Shown one piece after another: positions 9,285-19,229 of a stretch of 55,678 nucleotides of DNA (positions are counted from its first letter, which is position 1; each line of letters starts with the position of its first letter). This DNA comes from CAWKAO01 sp963847665 (GTDB lineage Bacteria > Actinomycetota > Humimicrobiia > Humimicrobiales > Humimicrobiaceae), in the NCBI GenBank assembly GCA_963847665.1, contig CAWKAO010000006.1:1-55678 (forward strand). The letters are read 5' to 3'. Below the pieces are notes generated by a model. The model was not told the DNA's origin and did no database searches. It saw nothing but the letters and a program-made list of their open reading frames with translations. The position numbers and the translations under genes were made by a program.

Positions 9285-11915
9285 TTATTTTTTTATTTTT
9301 TTTATTGCTGCCTGTGCAGCTGCTAATCTCGCGATCGGTACCCTGTATGGCGAGCAACTTACATAATCAAAGCCGTTCTCACTACAGAATGTTATAGAAG
9401 CAGGATCTCCTCCATGCTCCCCGCAAATACCAATCTTTAAGTCTTTTCTTGTCTTTCTGCCCTTTTCAACAGCGATCTTTATCAGCACACCAACACCCGT
9501 TTGGTCGAGAGTTGCAAATGGGTCCTTTTCCAGTATACCTTTTTCGATGTAGAAAGGAAGGAACTTACCTGAATCATCCCTTGAAAAAGCAAATGTAAGC
9601 TGTGTAAGATCGTTGGTGCCGAAACTAAAGAACTCAGCTTCGCTCGCGATCTCATCTGCTACAATGCAGGCTCTCGGGACTTCTATCATGGTACCGACCT
9701 TATAATCTAGTTTTACATTATTTCTTTTTATTATTTCATCAGCTATCTCTACTATCTGTTTTTTCAGTAATTTTACTTCATTAAGGATACCAACTACCGG
9801 GATCATTATCTCAGGTTTTACCACCACATTTTGTTTTGTCAGTTCAACAGCTGCTTCTATTATGGCTCTTGTCTGCATCTCCAGTATCTCTGGATATGTT
9901 ATTGGCAGCCTGCATCCCCTGTGGCCCATCATCGGGTTCATCTCGTGCAATGAATTGATGGTTGCTTTCAGATCATCGAATGTAAGACCGAGCTCCCCTG
10001 CTATCTCTTTTATCTCATCATCTTCGTTTGGTAAAAACTCATGTAATGGAGGATCGAGAAGCCTTATTGTAACTGGCAGTCCCTTCATCACCTTAAATAT
10101 ATCAATAAAATCCTGCTTCTGGTATGGAAGAATAGTCATCAGCGCCTCTCTTCTCGTTTTTTCTTCCCTTGCTACTATCATCTTTCTTACGGCTTTTATT
10201 CTTGAAGCTTCAAAAAACATGTGCTCTGTCCTGCAAAGACCGATTCCCTCTGCACCAAAATTCCTTGCAACTTCTGAGTCTTTAGGAGTATCGGCATTTG
10301 TCCTGACACCTAGCTTACGGAATTCTTCCACCATTGCCATAAATTTTTCAAAATCACCGGAAAGTACAGGATCCATTGTAGAAAGCTGGCCCTGGAATAC
10401 TTCACCGGTACTCCCATCAAGTGTTATCCAGTCTCCACTTTTCACCTGGATATCTCCGACTTCAAAATACCCTTTTTTCTCAAATACCCTGATCGCTTCA
10501 GCACCGGCAACACAGCATTTACCCATACCTCTTGCTACTACTGCTGCATGTGAGGTCATACCTCCACGGGCCGTCAATATACCCTGGGCTGTTGCCATGC
10601 CCTCGATATCCTCAGGTGAAGTCTCTGTCCTGATCAAGATGACTTTATTTCCTTTTTTGGCTTCTTCTACTGCATCATCAGCATGAAATACGGCCATACC
10701 TACTGCGGCACCAGGTGAAGCCGGCAGGCCCTTGGCAATGACTTTAGCTTTCTTCTTTGCTTCCGGATCAAGCTGTGGATGAAGAAGCTGGTCAAGTTGT
10801 ACTGGATCGACCCTGAGCACTGATGTCTCTTTATCGATAAGTCCCTCGTCCAGCATGTCGACTGCGATCTTTACTGCTGCGGCAGCCGTTCTTTTTCCTG
10901 TCCTGGTCTGAAGCATAAACAGCTTGCCTTCCTGAAAAGTAAACTCCAGGTCCTGCATGTCCTTATAATGGGTTTCGAGTTTTAAAAATATATCCATCAG
11001 CTGATTATAAATATCAGGCATTTCCTTTTTCAGGCTTTCGATTGTCTGCGGTGTCCTTATTCCTGCGACCACATCTTCACCCTGTGCATTTATCAGGTAT
11101 TCTCCGTATTTTATGTTTTCTCCGGTAGACGGATCACGAGTGAAAGCTACACCCGTTCCTGAACTGTTGCCCATATTGCCGAATACCATGGTCTGTACAT
11201 TGACAGCTGTTCCAAGATCATGAGGGATATCATTGAGATTCCTGTAGGTTATTGCCCTTTTGTTGTTCCATGAGTCAAACACAGCATTAATGGACATTTT
11301 TAGTTGTTCCTTGGGGTCCTGTGGAAAGCTTGTGCCTTTTTCTTCATTTATGATCTTTTTATAATCATCGACAAGCTCTTCAAGGTCTGCAGCGCTCAAT
11401 TCAGTATCATATTTTGCGCCTTTATCAGTTTTTTTCTGCTGGAGCGCATGTTCAAATTTATCGTGTTTCACTTCCATTACAACATCGCCGAACATCTGGA
11501 TAAACCTTCTGTACGCATCCCATGCAAATCTTTCATTTCCAGACTTCTTGATGAGTGCGCTCACCGTATTATCGTTTAGGCCCAGGTTTAGTACTGTATC
11601 CATCATACCAGGCATTGAAATAGCGGCGCCGGACCTTACTGAGACTAAAAGAGGATTTTCCATGTCATTGAACTGCATCCCCATTTTGTCTTCAAGTCTT
11701 TTTAAATTTGCTTCTATCTGTGGCCAAAGGTCTTCGGGCCATTTCTTGCCAAGCTCATAAAACTTGTTGCATGTATCAGTAGTGATCGTAAAACCTGGAG
11801 GTACCGGGAGTCCGATATTGGTCATCTCTGAAAGATTGGCCCCTTTACCTCCAAGAAGTTTTTTCATATCTTTTGTACCTTCACCAAAGAAATATACAAA
11901 TTTTTCTTTACTCAT
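9285..11915 (-). CDS. ppdK: Pyruvate, phosphate dikinase
   Basis: Interconverts pyruvate, ATP and phosphate with phosphoenolpyruvate, AMP and pyrophosphate in the cytosol. At 876 residues it has the normal family length. The N-terminal ATP-grasp domain has GGKGANLSEM near residue 23. The swivelling phosphohistidine domain carries GGMTSHAAVVAR with the catalytic His. The C-terminal PEP/pyruvate TIM barrel has GTNDLTQL and the GICGEHGGDP loop with the catalytic Cys. A strong GGAGG site precedes the ATG. It stands alone between glyS and a terminator. A ppdK near glyQS, dnaG and rpoD is a common arrangement in anaerobes with pyrophosphate-linked glycolysis. Confidence 0.97.
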   Translation of the reverse strand: MSKEKFVYFFGEGTKDMKKLLGGKGANLSEMTNIGLPVPPGFTITTDTCNKFYELGKKWPEDLWPQIEANLKRLEDKMGMQFNDMENPLLVSVRSGAAISMPGMMDTVLNLGLNDNTVSALIKKSGNERFAWDAYRRFIQMFGDVVMEVKHDKFEHALQQKKTDKGAKYDTELSAADLEELVDDYKKIINEEKGTSFPQDPKEQLKMSINAVFDSWNNKRAITYRNLNDIPHDLGTAVNVQTMVFGNMGNSSGTGVAFTRDPSTGENIKYGEYLINAQGEDVVAGIRTPQTIESLKKEMPDIYNQLMDIFLKLETHYKDMQDLEFTFQEGKLFMLQTRTGKRTAAAAVKIAVDMLDEGLIDKETSVLRVDPVQLDQLLHPQLDPEAKKKAKVIAKGLPASPGAAVGMAVFHADDAVEEAKKGNKVILIRTETSPEDIEGMATAQGILTARGGMTSHAAVVARGMGKCCVAGAEAIRVFEKKGYFEVGDIQVKSGDWITLDGSTGEVFQGQLSTMDPVLSGDFEKFMAMVEEFRKLGVRTNADTPKDSEVARNFGAEGIGLCRTEHMFFEASRIKAVRKMIVAREEKTRREALMTILPYQKQDFIDIFKVMKGLPVTIRLLDPPLHEFLPNEDDEIKEIAGELGLTFDDLKATINSLHEMNPMMGHRGCRLPITYPEILEMQTRAIIEAAVELTKQNVVVKPEIMIPVVGILNEVKLLKKQIVEIADEIIKRNNVKLDYKVGTMIEVPRACIVADEIASEAEFFSFGTNDLTQLTFAFSRDDSGKFLPFYIEKGILEKDPFATLDQTGVGVLIKIAVEKGRKTRKDLKIGICGEHGGDPASITFCSENGFDYVSCSPYRVPIARLAAAQAAIKKIKK

Positions 11916-12015
11916 TTAAATTTCCTCCCTAAATAAATTATGTTTTTAATCTTATGAAAATAAAATATCAATAAACCCATAAATATTGCAAAAATCAAGT
12001 AATTATCCTATTTTT

Positions 12016-12052
12016 TAAAAAAAAATCAACCAGGGTCCTTATACCACAGGTT
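12016..12052 (-). terminator. Possible terminator after glyS
   Basis: On the minus strand, just past the glyS stop, a weak hairpin (AACC with GGTT plus a few inner pairs) is followed by GA and a run of nine T. The stem is imperfect, so the call rests mainly on position and the T run. Confidence 0.45.
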
Positions 12053-12087
12053 AAAAAAAGCTAAAAAGCATGACCATATCCCAGACT

Positions 12088-14211
12088 TTATTTCACCACT
12101 GAAAAGTCTGCATAAAGATAATATAGGTCCGTGCAGTATTTAACAAGGTTAATCCTGTTGTTACGGATATTCTCATCATTATCAATTACAAGCACCTTGT
12201 CAAAAAAACTATTGATGTGTGTCCCAAGACTCTCGAGCTCAAGCAATATTTGGTCGAATTTCTTATCTTTCAATAATTTATTGACAATTCTATCTTTTTT
12301 AACAAGGATCTTAAAAAGGTTTTTCTCATCAGGTTCTATAAGATAATCTTCTATAATACCTGAAAATCTTTTCCCCTTTATTATATTTTTACACCTCACC
12401 AGAGGTTCAGAGATAGCTGATATATCTTTGGATGCTGTAAGGTATTCCTCGAGACTATTATATCTGGCATCTATATCGACTATAAAAGTATGCCCTGCAC
12501 CGATCACTGCATCAAAAAGATCTGTGCGCCTCTGGTTTTTTTCCAGCCTGAACCGGTATCTTGCCAGGATAAAATCTATTAGATCTTTTAAGACCTTATC
12601 TTTCTGGAGATCATCGGACTTTACACTTTCTGTATAAAGAGAGATCGCAAAATCAGATAACGCTGAAATATCTATATTAAATCCATTTTTAATAGCGGTA
12701 AGTATAATGCCTGAAGCTTTCCTTCTCAGGGCAAATGGATCCTGTGATCCTGAAGGCATATTTCCTGCAATAAACATCCCTGCCAGTGTATCTATCTTAT
12801 CTGCAATCGACAATATCGAACCAGTTGCAGTATCAGGCAGACTATCACCTGCAGATCTTGGAAGATAATGTTCAAATATTGCTTCTGCAACTTCTGGGAT
12901 TTCTCCCTTTTCTTTTGCATACTCCCTGCCTACAAGACCCTGAAGTTCAGGGAACTCGACCACCAGGTCCGTTACAAGGTCACACTTGCAAATTGCGCTG
13001 GCCCTTTTAAGCTTTTTTTCCAGATCATCTATTTTAAAGTGACCATCGGTCAAAAACTCGGATATTATCATGATACTTAATTGTGCGAGCCTTTCAGATT
13101 TAGCAAAAAGTGAACCGAGTCCTGAGTAGAAGATAACACCTTTTAATTTTTCCTGCCATTTTTCAAAACTGCTTTTCTTATCTTCTTCATAGAAAAACCT
13201 TGCGTCACTGAGCCGTGCCTTTAAAACTCTTTCATTGCCCTTAACGATCTCACCCTTCTGGTCTTTTTTACCGTTCTGGACAAGTACAAATTTTGTGGTC
13301 ACACCACTGGATTCATCTACAACTGCAAAATATCTCTGATGATGCTGGATAGCTTTTATAAGTATATCCCTGGGTATATAAAGATACTCATCAGGGAAAT
13401 TACCTATAAGGACATTAGGGTATTCAACAAGATTAACGACTTCCTGAAGCAATCCCTCATCAATAATGGTTCTATATTTTCCTTTCCATTCTTTTTCCTC
13501 GATACCTTTTATTGAATTAAGGATCATTTTTTTTCTTTCTTCAGGGTCCAGTATTACGTTGCATTTATTCTTCAGGAAACCAATATAATCCTCTATGCTC
13601 TTTATTCCGGATATCGTTACCGGATCCTTATTCAAAGATCTTATGCTGAATGTAACATCGGATGACTTAAGGTTCTCAATCCCAAATCGGACGACCTCCT
13701 CACCAAATAAAGCGGTCACCCACCTTATCGGTCGTGCAAATCTTATAGAATAATCACCCCAGGTCATCTGTTTTGAAAAATTTATTGAAGTGGTTAAACC
13801 TGCCAGCATTGCAGGAAGGACATCGATCACCGGTCTTCCTTTTTCAAGGACTTTAAGTCCAAGATAGACACCTTTTCCAGTATCGATCTCCTGAAGTCTG
13901 TTGACTTCAGTGTTTAAGCTTTTTGCAAATCCTGTTGCAGCAGCTGTGGGACTTCCGTTTGCGTCAAATGCGATCTTTACAGGGGGCCCTGTGACTATCT
14001 TTTCCTCTGTCTTTTGGACTGCAGCCATCCCACTGACATAGGCTACCAGCCTTCTCGGGGTAGCGTATGTTTTGACCATTTCAAAATCTATCCTGTTTTC
14101 ATTCAGATTTTTTTCAAGGATGGCTTTTAAGCCTGCAATTCCCTCGATCATACATGAAGATGGCAGTTCTTCTGTCCCGATCTCTAAAAGTAAATTTTTT
14201 ATTCCTTCCAA
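12088..14211 (-). CDS. glyS: Glycyl-tRNA synthetase beta subunit
   Basis: Beta chain of the heterotetrameric (alpha2beta2) bacterial glycyl-tRNA synthetase, carrying the tRNA-binding and editing-like HD domains. 707 residues, normal length. Signature segments are LLLEIGTEELPSS at the N-terminus, FARPIRWVTALFG, and DPFALRRKASGI near residue 500. A TTG start at 14211 has AGGGG about six bases upstream and follows the glyQ stop by one base, so the subunits are translationally coupled. Having the two-gene enzyme rather than the single-chain form is typical of many bacteria but not of high-GC actinobacteria. Confidence 0.96.
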   Translation of the reverse strand: MEGIKNLLLEIGTEELPSSCMIEGIAGLKAILEKNLNENRIDFEMVKTYATPRRLVAYVSGMAAVQKTEEKIVTGPPVKIAFDANGSPTAAATGFAKSLNTEVNRLQEIDTGKGVYLGLKVLEKGRPVIDVLPAMLAGLTTSINFSKQMTWGDYSIRFARPIRWVTALFGEEVVRFGIENLKSSDVTFSIRSLNKDPVTISGIKSIEDYIGFLKNKCNVILDPEERKKMILNSIKGIEEKEWKGKYRTIIDEGLLQEVVNLVEYPNVLIGNFPDEYLYIPRDILIKAIQHHQRYFAVVDESSGVTTKFVLVQNGKKDQKGEIVKGNERVLKARLSDARFFYEEDKKSSFEKWQEKLKGVIFYSGLGSLFAKSERLAQLSIMIISEFLTDGHFKIDDLEKKLKRASAICKCDLVTDLVVEFPELQGLVGREYAKEKGEIPEVAEAIFEHYLPRSAGDSLPDTATGSILSIADKIDTLAGMFIAGNMPSGSQDPFALRRKASGIILTAIKNGFNIDISALSDFAISLYTESVKSDDLQKDKVLKDLIDFILARYRFRLEKNQRRTDLFDAVIGAGHTFIVDIDARYNSLEEYLTASKDISAISEPLVRCKNIIKGKRFSGIIEDYLIEPDEKNLFKILVKKDRIVNKLLKDKKFDQILLELESLGTHINSFFDKVLVIDNDENIRNNRINLVKYCTDLYYLYADFSVVK

Positions 14212-14212
14212 A

Positions 14213-15106
14213 TCAACCCCTGTTTTTTTCCGAACTGTTTTTTTTCAGGAGTGGAAATCCAAGTTCTTCTCTCTGGCTAACGTATGCGGCACAAAGAGCC
14301 TTTGCAAGGTTTCTTACCCTTGCAATATACTGGGTCCTCTCCGAAACACTTATGGCTTCTCTTGCATCAAGAAGATTAAATACATGGGAACACTTTAAGA
14401 CATATTCATGGGCAGGGAAAACAAGTCCTTTTTCCAGCGCCCTGCGGAACTCCTTTTCATATTTTTCAAAAAGGTCGAGAAGCATATTTACGTCTGCTAC
14501 CTCAAAATTATAAATGGACCATTGTTTTTCAGATTCATACAGTATATCGCCATAGGTCAGCCTGTCATTCCACTTAAGTTCCCAGAAGCTATCCTTGTCC
14601 TGGAGATACATTGCAATCCTTTCAAGGCCGTAGGTCAGTTCTGCAGAAACAGGTTTTAATGTAATTCCACCCATCTGCTGGAAATAAGTAAACTGGGTTA
14701 TTTCCATTCCATCAGCCCAGACTTCCCAGCCGAGACCTGCCGCCCCTATTGTAGGAGATTGCCAGTCATCCTCCACAAACCTTATATCATGCGACTTTAG
14801 GTCTATTCCGAGGCTTTCCAATGAACCCAGGTACAGTTCCACAACATTGTCTGGTGAAGGTTTGAGCAGTACCTGATACTGATAATAAAACTGGGTCCTG
14901 AATGGATTTTCCCCATACCTTCCATCAGTCGGTCTTCTGCTTGGCTCAACATATGCTACATTCCAGGGTTCGGGTCCAAGGCACCTCAGAAAAGTGTCGG
15001 CATTAAAAGTGCCTGCACCCTTTTCAAGGTCGAGTGGTTGCCTGATGATACAACCGTTGCCGGACCAGTATTTCTGTAGATTAAAAATAATATCCTGGAA
15101 ATCCAT
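14213..15106 (-). CDS. glyQ: Glycyl-tRNA synthetase alpha subunit
   Basis: Catalytic alpha chain that activates glycine and charges tRNA-Gly. 297 residues. The N-terminus contains GCIIRQPLDLEKGAGTF, followed by EPWNVAYVEPSRRPTDGRYGENP and the aminoacylation core with WEVWADGMEITQFTYFQQ, all hallmarks of GlyQ. No T-box leader is visible. The ATG has no Shine-Dalgarno, and a promoter lies so close that the transcript would start about three bases before it. Co-transcribed with glyS. Confidence 0.96.
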   Translation of the reverse strand: MDFQDIIFNLQKYWSGNGCIIRQPLDLEKGAGTFNADTFLRCLGPEPWNVAYVEPSRRPTDGRYGENPFRTQFYYQYQVLLKPSPDNVVELYLGSLESLGIDLKSHDIRFVEDDWQSPTIGAAGLGWEVWADGMEITQFTYFQQMGGITLKPVSAELTYGLERIAMYLQDKDSFWELKWNDRLTYGDILYESEKQWSIYNFEVADVNMLLDLFEKYEKEFRRALEKGLVFPAHEYVLKCSHVFNLLDAREAISVSERTQYIARVRNLAKALCAAYVSQREELGFPLLKKNSSEKNRG

Positions 15107-15115
15107 AATTTTATA

Positions 15116-15144
15116 ATTTTAATTGCAATGAAAATAATAGTCAA
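15116..15144 (-). promoter_or_regulatory. Leaderless-type promoter of glyQS
   Basis: Minus-strand TTGACT (15144-15139), a 17-bp spacer, and TAAAAT (15121-15116). The predicted start of transcription is about 15109, three bases before the glyQ ATG. Confidence 0.6.
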
Positions 15145-15343
15145 TTTGAGAAAGGGTCCTTGATGAAATTGTTTCATTGAAAATCACCCATAAATATAGA
15201 AGGTGATCTAAGATTTAATATAAATTTAATATAAGATACCGAACAAATCATATACTATTAAGTTGATAAGGTATATAATCTTTCAGCCTGAAAGTGATTT
15301 TTAGGATGATACAAAAATCATTCTATTAGAGAAAGAATATAAG

Positions 15344-16831
15344 ATGAAGAAAATAATAATAATCGGTGCAGGGATAGCAGGTCTTTCTGCAGGAGTATAC
15401 TCACTGCTAAACGGATTTGAAACAGAAATATTTGAAATGCACTCAAAACCCGGTGGTGAGTGCACCGGATGGTCAAGAGGTGATTTTCATTTTGACAACT
15501 GTATCCACTGGCTGATGGGCAGTAAAAAGGGGACGGCGCTGCATAAGCTCTGGGAGACTGTCGGGGCTCTGGACGGTTCAATAGATATTGTAAATAATAA
15601 GACCTTCTTTTCTTATCAATCAGGCGGCAAAATTGTAAATATTTACAGGGATCTGGACAGGCTTCAGGAACACCTGCTTGATATAGCTCCTGAAGACAAG
15701 GATTTTATTATTGAATTCTGCAGGGACACTAAAAAATTCATAAAACTGGATATGCCGGTCGATAAACCTTTAGATATGTATACAAAAATGGACCTTTTAA
15801 AATTGATTTTTAAAATGCTCCCGATCATGGGTACAGTACAGAAATATGAAAAGCTCTCCATAAAAGAGCTGGCTTTAAAAATTAAGAATCCTCTACTGAG
15901 AACTGTCTTTAGTGCGATGATACCTGAAAATTATAAAGCGACCTCACTTCCTTCAACACTGGCTTCACTACATATAAACGATTCGGGATGGCCCGCAGGT
16001 GGCTCTCTTGCTCTTTCAAAAAGGGTAGCGAAAAGGTTTGAGGGCCTGGGCGGCAAGATCCACTACAAGTCTAAGGTGGAAGAGATCCTTATCGAGAATG
16101 GAACCGCAAAAGGTATCAGGACTTCAGACGGGTCCACTTTTTTCGCAGATTATATAATAGCTGCTGCCGATGGACATGAAGTTATATATGATATACTGGG
16201 TGGAAAATATATTGATGAGACTATTAATACCCTTTATACAGATAGCAAGACTTATCCCATTTATTCTTCTGTATATATTTCTCTGGGAATAGAAGCTGAC
16301 CTTTCAAAATATCCTCATACCCTTTATTTTGATACTAAATATCCTGTTGATTCCGGGGGTATGATACATAATAAGATCCCTGTGAGGAATTATTGTTATG
16401 AACCCTCATTTGCACCTGCCGGTAGCTCGGTGGCCATAGTATTTCTGGAAGCAAATTATGATTGGTGGAGGGATAAAAAGAAAGATAAGAATGCCTACAG
16501 ATCGGAGAAGGAACGTATTGCAACAGAAGTAATAAAAGAATGTGAAGCCATGTTTCCTGAAATAAAGGGTAAGATTAAAAAAGTCGATGTTGCGACCCCG
16601 ATGACATATGTCCGTTACTGTAACGCATATAAAGGTGCCTGGATGTCCTGGGCTACAACACCTGGGGCAAAAATAAGATCTATTACCGGGATATTGCCAG
16701 GACTTGAAAATTTCTATCTGACTGGACAGTGGTTAATGCCCCCAGGAGGTCTTCCTACTGCAGTGATGACTGGAAACTGGACAGTGCAGCGAATATGCAA
16801 AAAAGAAAACATAAAATTTAAAAATAATTAG
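15344..16831 (+). CDS. FAD-dependent phytoene-desaturase/retinol-reductase-like oxidoreductase
   Basis: A 495-residue flavoprotein of the CrtI / all-trans-retinol 13,14-reductase family. The N-terminal dinucleotide-binding motif GAGIAGLSAGVYSLLNG is followed by an acidic residue and KPGGECTGW, the typical FAD-binding second block. The C-terminus has the closing FAD motif TGQWLMPPGGLPTAVMTGN. The substrate is probably a polyene or other hydrophobic compound but cannot be told here, as no carotenoid genes lie nearby. It is transcribed away from glyQS and faces the glycosyltransferase gene, ending at a shared terminator. GAGAAAG precedes the start. Confidence 0.85.
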   Translation: MKKIIIIGAGIAGLSAGVYSLLNGFETEIFEMHSKPGGECTGWSRGDFHFDNCIHWLMGSKKGTALHKLWETVGALDGSIDIVNNKTFFSYQSGGKIVNIYRDLDRLQEHLLDIAPEDKDFIIEFCRDTKKFIKLDMPVDKPLDMYTKMDLLKLIFKMLPIMGTVQKYEKLSIKELALKIKNPLLRTVFSAMIPENYKATSLPSTLASLHINDSGWPAGGSLALSKRVAKRFEGLGGKIHYKSKVEEILIENGTAKGIRTSDGSTFFADYIIAAADGHEVIYDILGGKYIDETINTLYTDSKTYPIYSSVYISLGIEADLSKYPHTLYFDTKYPVDSGGMIHNKIPVRNYCYEPSFAPAGSSVAIVFLEANYDWWRDKKKDKNAYRSEKERIATEVIKECEAMFPEIKGKIKKVDVATPMTYVRYCNAYKGAWMSWATTPGAKIRSITGILPGLENFYLTGQWLMPPGGLPTAVMTGNWTVQRICKKENIKFKNN

Positions 16832-16834
16832 AAG

Positions 16835-16866
16835 AATACCATTCTTATAAATGGTAGTATTTTTTA
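16835..16866. terminator. Terminator between convergent genes
   Basis: ATACCATT pairs with AATGGTA around a short loop and is followed on the plus strand by a T-rich tail. It sits between the stops of the FAD oxidoreductase and the minus-strand glycosyltransferase, overlapping the end of the latter. Confidence 0.65.
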
Positions 16867-17558
16867 AAAATGATCTCTTGATCGAGGCCTCTCTTAAAAG
16901 CCCAAAGTGTCCAAAGCTGTAAATATATAGTCTCGAAAAAGGCTTCTTTTTCAAATTTCCTGTTGCTTGACAGAACAGGACCCTTTACTAACCTGACTTT
17001 ACCTTTCTTTTTTAAACGTAGAGAAAATTCTACGTCGGACATTATCTTCAAATCCTTAAAACCGCCCATACTATTAAATATTTTTCTTTTTACAAATATT
17101 GCCCTGTCACCAAAAAATATTTTAAATGCTCTGGAATACAGGTTACCTGAAAAAGAGTAAAACCTGTAAAAAGGTTTTCTGCCGTCAAGTGACATGGTAA
17201 ACGCCCCGCCAGATAGATCCGGGACTTTCTCATAAATATTTTTTATCTTAATAAAAGCATCTTCCGGAAGCCTGCAGTCAGCATGAAGAAAGACAATCAC
17301 TTCTCCACTGGATAAAGCCGCTCCCCTGTTTAATTGTTTTGCAAGGCCAGAAGAATCCAGCTCTACTAATATTATTTTTTGGCTGCAAACAGAGATGATG
17401 TCTCTTACTATTTTTACTGTCTCATCACAGCTGTTTCCATCTATTACAAGTATCTCTAAATTGCAATTATTATGGGTGGTATTTTTTAACACGCTTTCAA
17501 GGCAGCTTTTTATATTTGACTCTTCATTAAACGTTGGGATTATAACTGAAAAAATCAT
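16845..17558 (-). CDS. Family 2 glycosyltransferase (TIGR04283-type, rSAM-associated)
   Basis: 237-residue GT-A glycosyltransferase. It begins with SVIIPTFNEESNI, continues with the nucleotide-binding IDGNSCDET and the metal-binding FLHADCRLP, and has GDRAIFVKR and MSDVEFSLRLKKKG in the acceptor half. This is the pattern of the 'rSAM/selenodomain-associated transferase 2' group. Its start overlaps the stop of the radical SAM gene by four bases (ATGA), so the two are co-translated. The acceptor is unknown. It is the last gene of the recO-led cluster. Confidence 0.85.
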   Translation of the reverse strand: MIFSVIIPTFNEESNIKSCLESVLKNTTHNNCNLEILVIDGNSCDETVKIVRDIISVCSQKIILVELDSSGLAKQLNRGAALSSGEVIVFLHADCRLPEDAFIKIKNIYEKVPDLSGGAFTMSLDGRKPFYRFYSFSGNLYSRAFKIFFGDRAIFVKRKIFNSMGGFKDLKIMSDVEFSLRLKKKGKVRLVKGPVLSSNRKFEKEAFFETIYLQLWTLWAFKRGLDQEIIFKKYYHL

Positions 17559-18511
17559 TTGCTATCGTCCAGGCTCCCATGGCAACTGCTACCGGCACCG
17601 GCGGTGCATGCGAGGCAATGCGGCCCGGTAAAGATCCGGCTTCCAATAAATGTTCCCAGCGATTGCCTGCTATGTAAATATGAATCAATATTTGACCATC
17701 CTCCTGATGGCAGATCTATGGCCAGGTTAAAATCACAGTCATAAAACCTTCCGTTCCAGTCAATAGTCACCTGGCTTAAACACATTACTCTTTCAAGGTT
17801 GGATCCGTTAAAATTACTTTCAAGACTATAAAAATAACTATCATCTTTTTTATTTTTTCTCAGGTATTCTGCAAATCTTCCAACCGGGACATTTGCCATT
17901 GCTACCAGAGAACTAAAATTTATCCCAAATTTACTAAATAGGACCTTTTTAAATTCTTTCTCTATGTCTTTTTGGGGTGGAGGAAGCTGAAACTCGGGAG
18001 GATTATAGACCAGAACAAGCTGGGGACCGGTTTTAAGACCATAACCTGCAGAATTTAACATCTTAATCGACTCAATACTTTTATTAAATACTCCCTCTCC
18101 CCTCTGGCTATCTACAATATTCTCCCTGTAGCACGGTAGCGATGCGACCAGTATAATATTATTTTTATGAAGTATATCTATAAATTCTTTTCCTTTATCG
18201 AGCAATGCTGTAAGATTGGTCCTCATTGAAATATTTTTCGCAAGGGGCTTTAACTCATTTAACAAAAACTCTATATCAGGATGCATCTCCGGTGCCCCAC
18301 CAGTGACCTCAATAGAATCCGGGGTGACGTTTCCAATGAATTCCTTTAATTTTTCGACCATTGAAAGATCCATTGATTCTTTTCTGTCTGGCCCCGCATC
18401 AAGGTGGCAGTGCTGGCATGCCTGGTTGCAGAGCAGGCCTATATTTAGACTAATATGTGATATTCTTTTTCTTTTAAGGTCCCGGAATTTTTCCTTATTT
18501 TTAAATACCAA
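17555..18511 (-). CDS. ArsS-like radical SAM protein with C-terminal Cys-rich domain
   Basis: 318-residue radical SAM enzyme of the ArsS/TIGR04167 group. The cluster-binding motif CNQACQHCH lies near residues 29-37, ETGGAPE-type residues (EVTGGAPEMHP) follow, and the C-terminal domain ends in CLACTAGAGSSCHG, likely binding an auxiliary cluster. ArsS makes arsenosugars from methylated arsenic in other bacteria; whether this homologue does so is uncertain, since no arsM is nearby. Start is a TTG at 18511 overlapping the upstream gene. All cysteines are TGC or TGT; there is no in-frame TGA for selenocysteine as in some relatives. Confidence 0.85.
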   Translation of the reverse strand: MVFKNKEKFRDLKRKRISHISLNIGLLCNQACQHCHLDAGPDRKESMDLSMVEKLKEFIGNVTPDSIEVTGGAPEMHPDIEFLLNELKPLAKNISMRTNLTALLDKGKEFIDILHKNNIILVASLPCYRENIVDSQRGEGVFNKSIESIKMLNSAGYGLKTGPQLVLVYNPPEFQLPPPQKDIEKEFKKVLFSKFGINFSSLVAMANVPVGRFAEYLRKNKKDDSYFYSLESNFNGSNLERVMCLSQVTIDWNGRFYDCDFNLAIDLPSGGWSNIDSYLHSRQSLGTFIGSRIFTGPHCLACTAGAGSSCHGSLDDSK

Positions 18512-19229
18512 TTAAAAAATCCAGTTTTCTTATATTTTTACAGTAACTGTCTGGTCTTGTCATTAGGGTCGAAGATAATTTTTTTAATCCAGACTGATCA
18601 TCTATATCATACCATTCGGGTAGAAATTTTACTCCAATACCCATATTATTTATGTTTGACTTTAATTCTGACAACACTTTAGAGGTACTCCAGCTTACAC
18701 CTAAGAAAAGAGCAGGAAATATCTTTTCCGTATCACTTCCTTTTATTCCTACAAGATAAAACCCTCCATCAACAGCAGGACCTATTACAAGTTCGGTTTT
18801 AACAAGTAACCGTACGGCATCCATTAAATATCCCACAGGGAGAGTCGGACTGTCAGAACCTATGATTATAACCGGAGCATCAGTTTTGCAATATGTCCTA
18901 AATGCATTTGTCAATCTTTCTCCCAGGTCTTTCCCTTTTTGTACATTCAGGCCCCACTCACCGGATACCAGTTCCTGAAAATATTTTCTCTGGTTTGAGG
19001 GGTCAAAAAAAATCATTTTTCTTATTTTTTGGGGGAAACCTTGACCTGGTCTGTCTGTTGATGAGTCCTGAAAATCTATTTCAAATTCGTTTATCATCTC
19101 AATAGTGTCTTCTAAAAAAGAACCATATAATTTCGTCGCCTGCGCAAGTGTAAGCGGAGGCACCATCCGTGTCTTTACGGAACCTGTACTGGGATATTTT
19201 GCAAATATACAAATAAAAGATTGCCTCAT
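18501..19229 (-). CDS. DUF2064 / TIGR04282 glycosyltransferase-like protein
   Basis: 242-residue nucleotidyl/glycosyl-transferase fold protein of the 'rSAM/selenodomain-associated transferase 1' group. FAKYPSTGSVKTRM at the start gives the nucleotide-binding loop, followed by IIGSDSPTLP and GPAVDGGFYLVGI, all family hallmarks. I place the start at 19229 (MRQSF), whose ATG overlaps the recO TGA as ATGA; the longer frame to 19274 would run into recO. It overlaps the downstream radical SAM gene by 11 bases. The trio of this protein, the ArsS-like enzyme and the family 2 transferase forms one pathway of unknown product. Confidence 0.85.
   Translation of the reverse strand: MRQSFICIFAKYPSTGSVKTRMVPPLTLAQATKLYGSFLEDTIEMINEFEIDFQDSSTDRPGQGFPQKIRKMIFFDPSNQRKYFQELVSGEWGLNVQKGKDLGERLTNAFRTYCKTDAPVIIIGSDSPTLPVGYLMDAVRLLVKTELVIGPAVDGGFYLVGIKGSDTEKIFPALFLGVSWSTSKVLSELKSNINNMGIGVKFLPEWYDIDDQSGLKKLSSTLMTRPDSYCKNIRKLDFLIGI

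Noticed and set aside
9862..10686. 274-codon open frame antisense to ppdK
   Set aside because: It lies wholly inside a well-supported ppdK and its composition is that of a codon shadow.
15107..15343. T-box leader for glyQS
   Set aside because: No T-box sequence, specifier stem or terminator is visible, and the promoter leaves only a few bases of leader.
17555..17660. Selenocysteine in the C-terminal domain of the ArsS-like enzyme
   Set aside because: All the candidate positions are plain cysteine codons, and no in-frame TGA is present.
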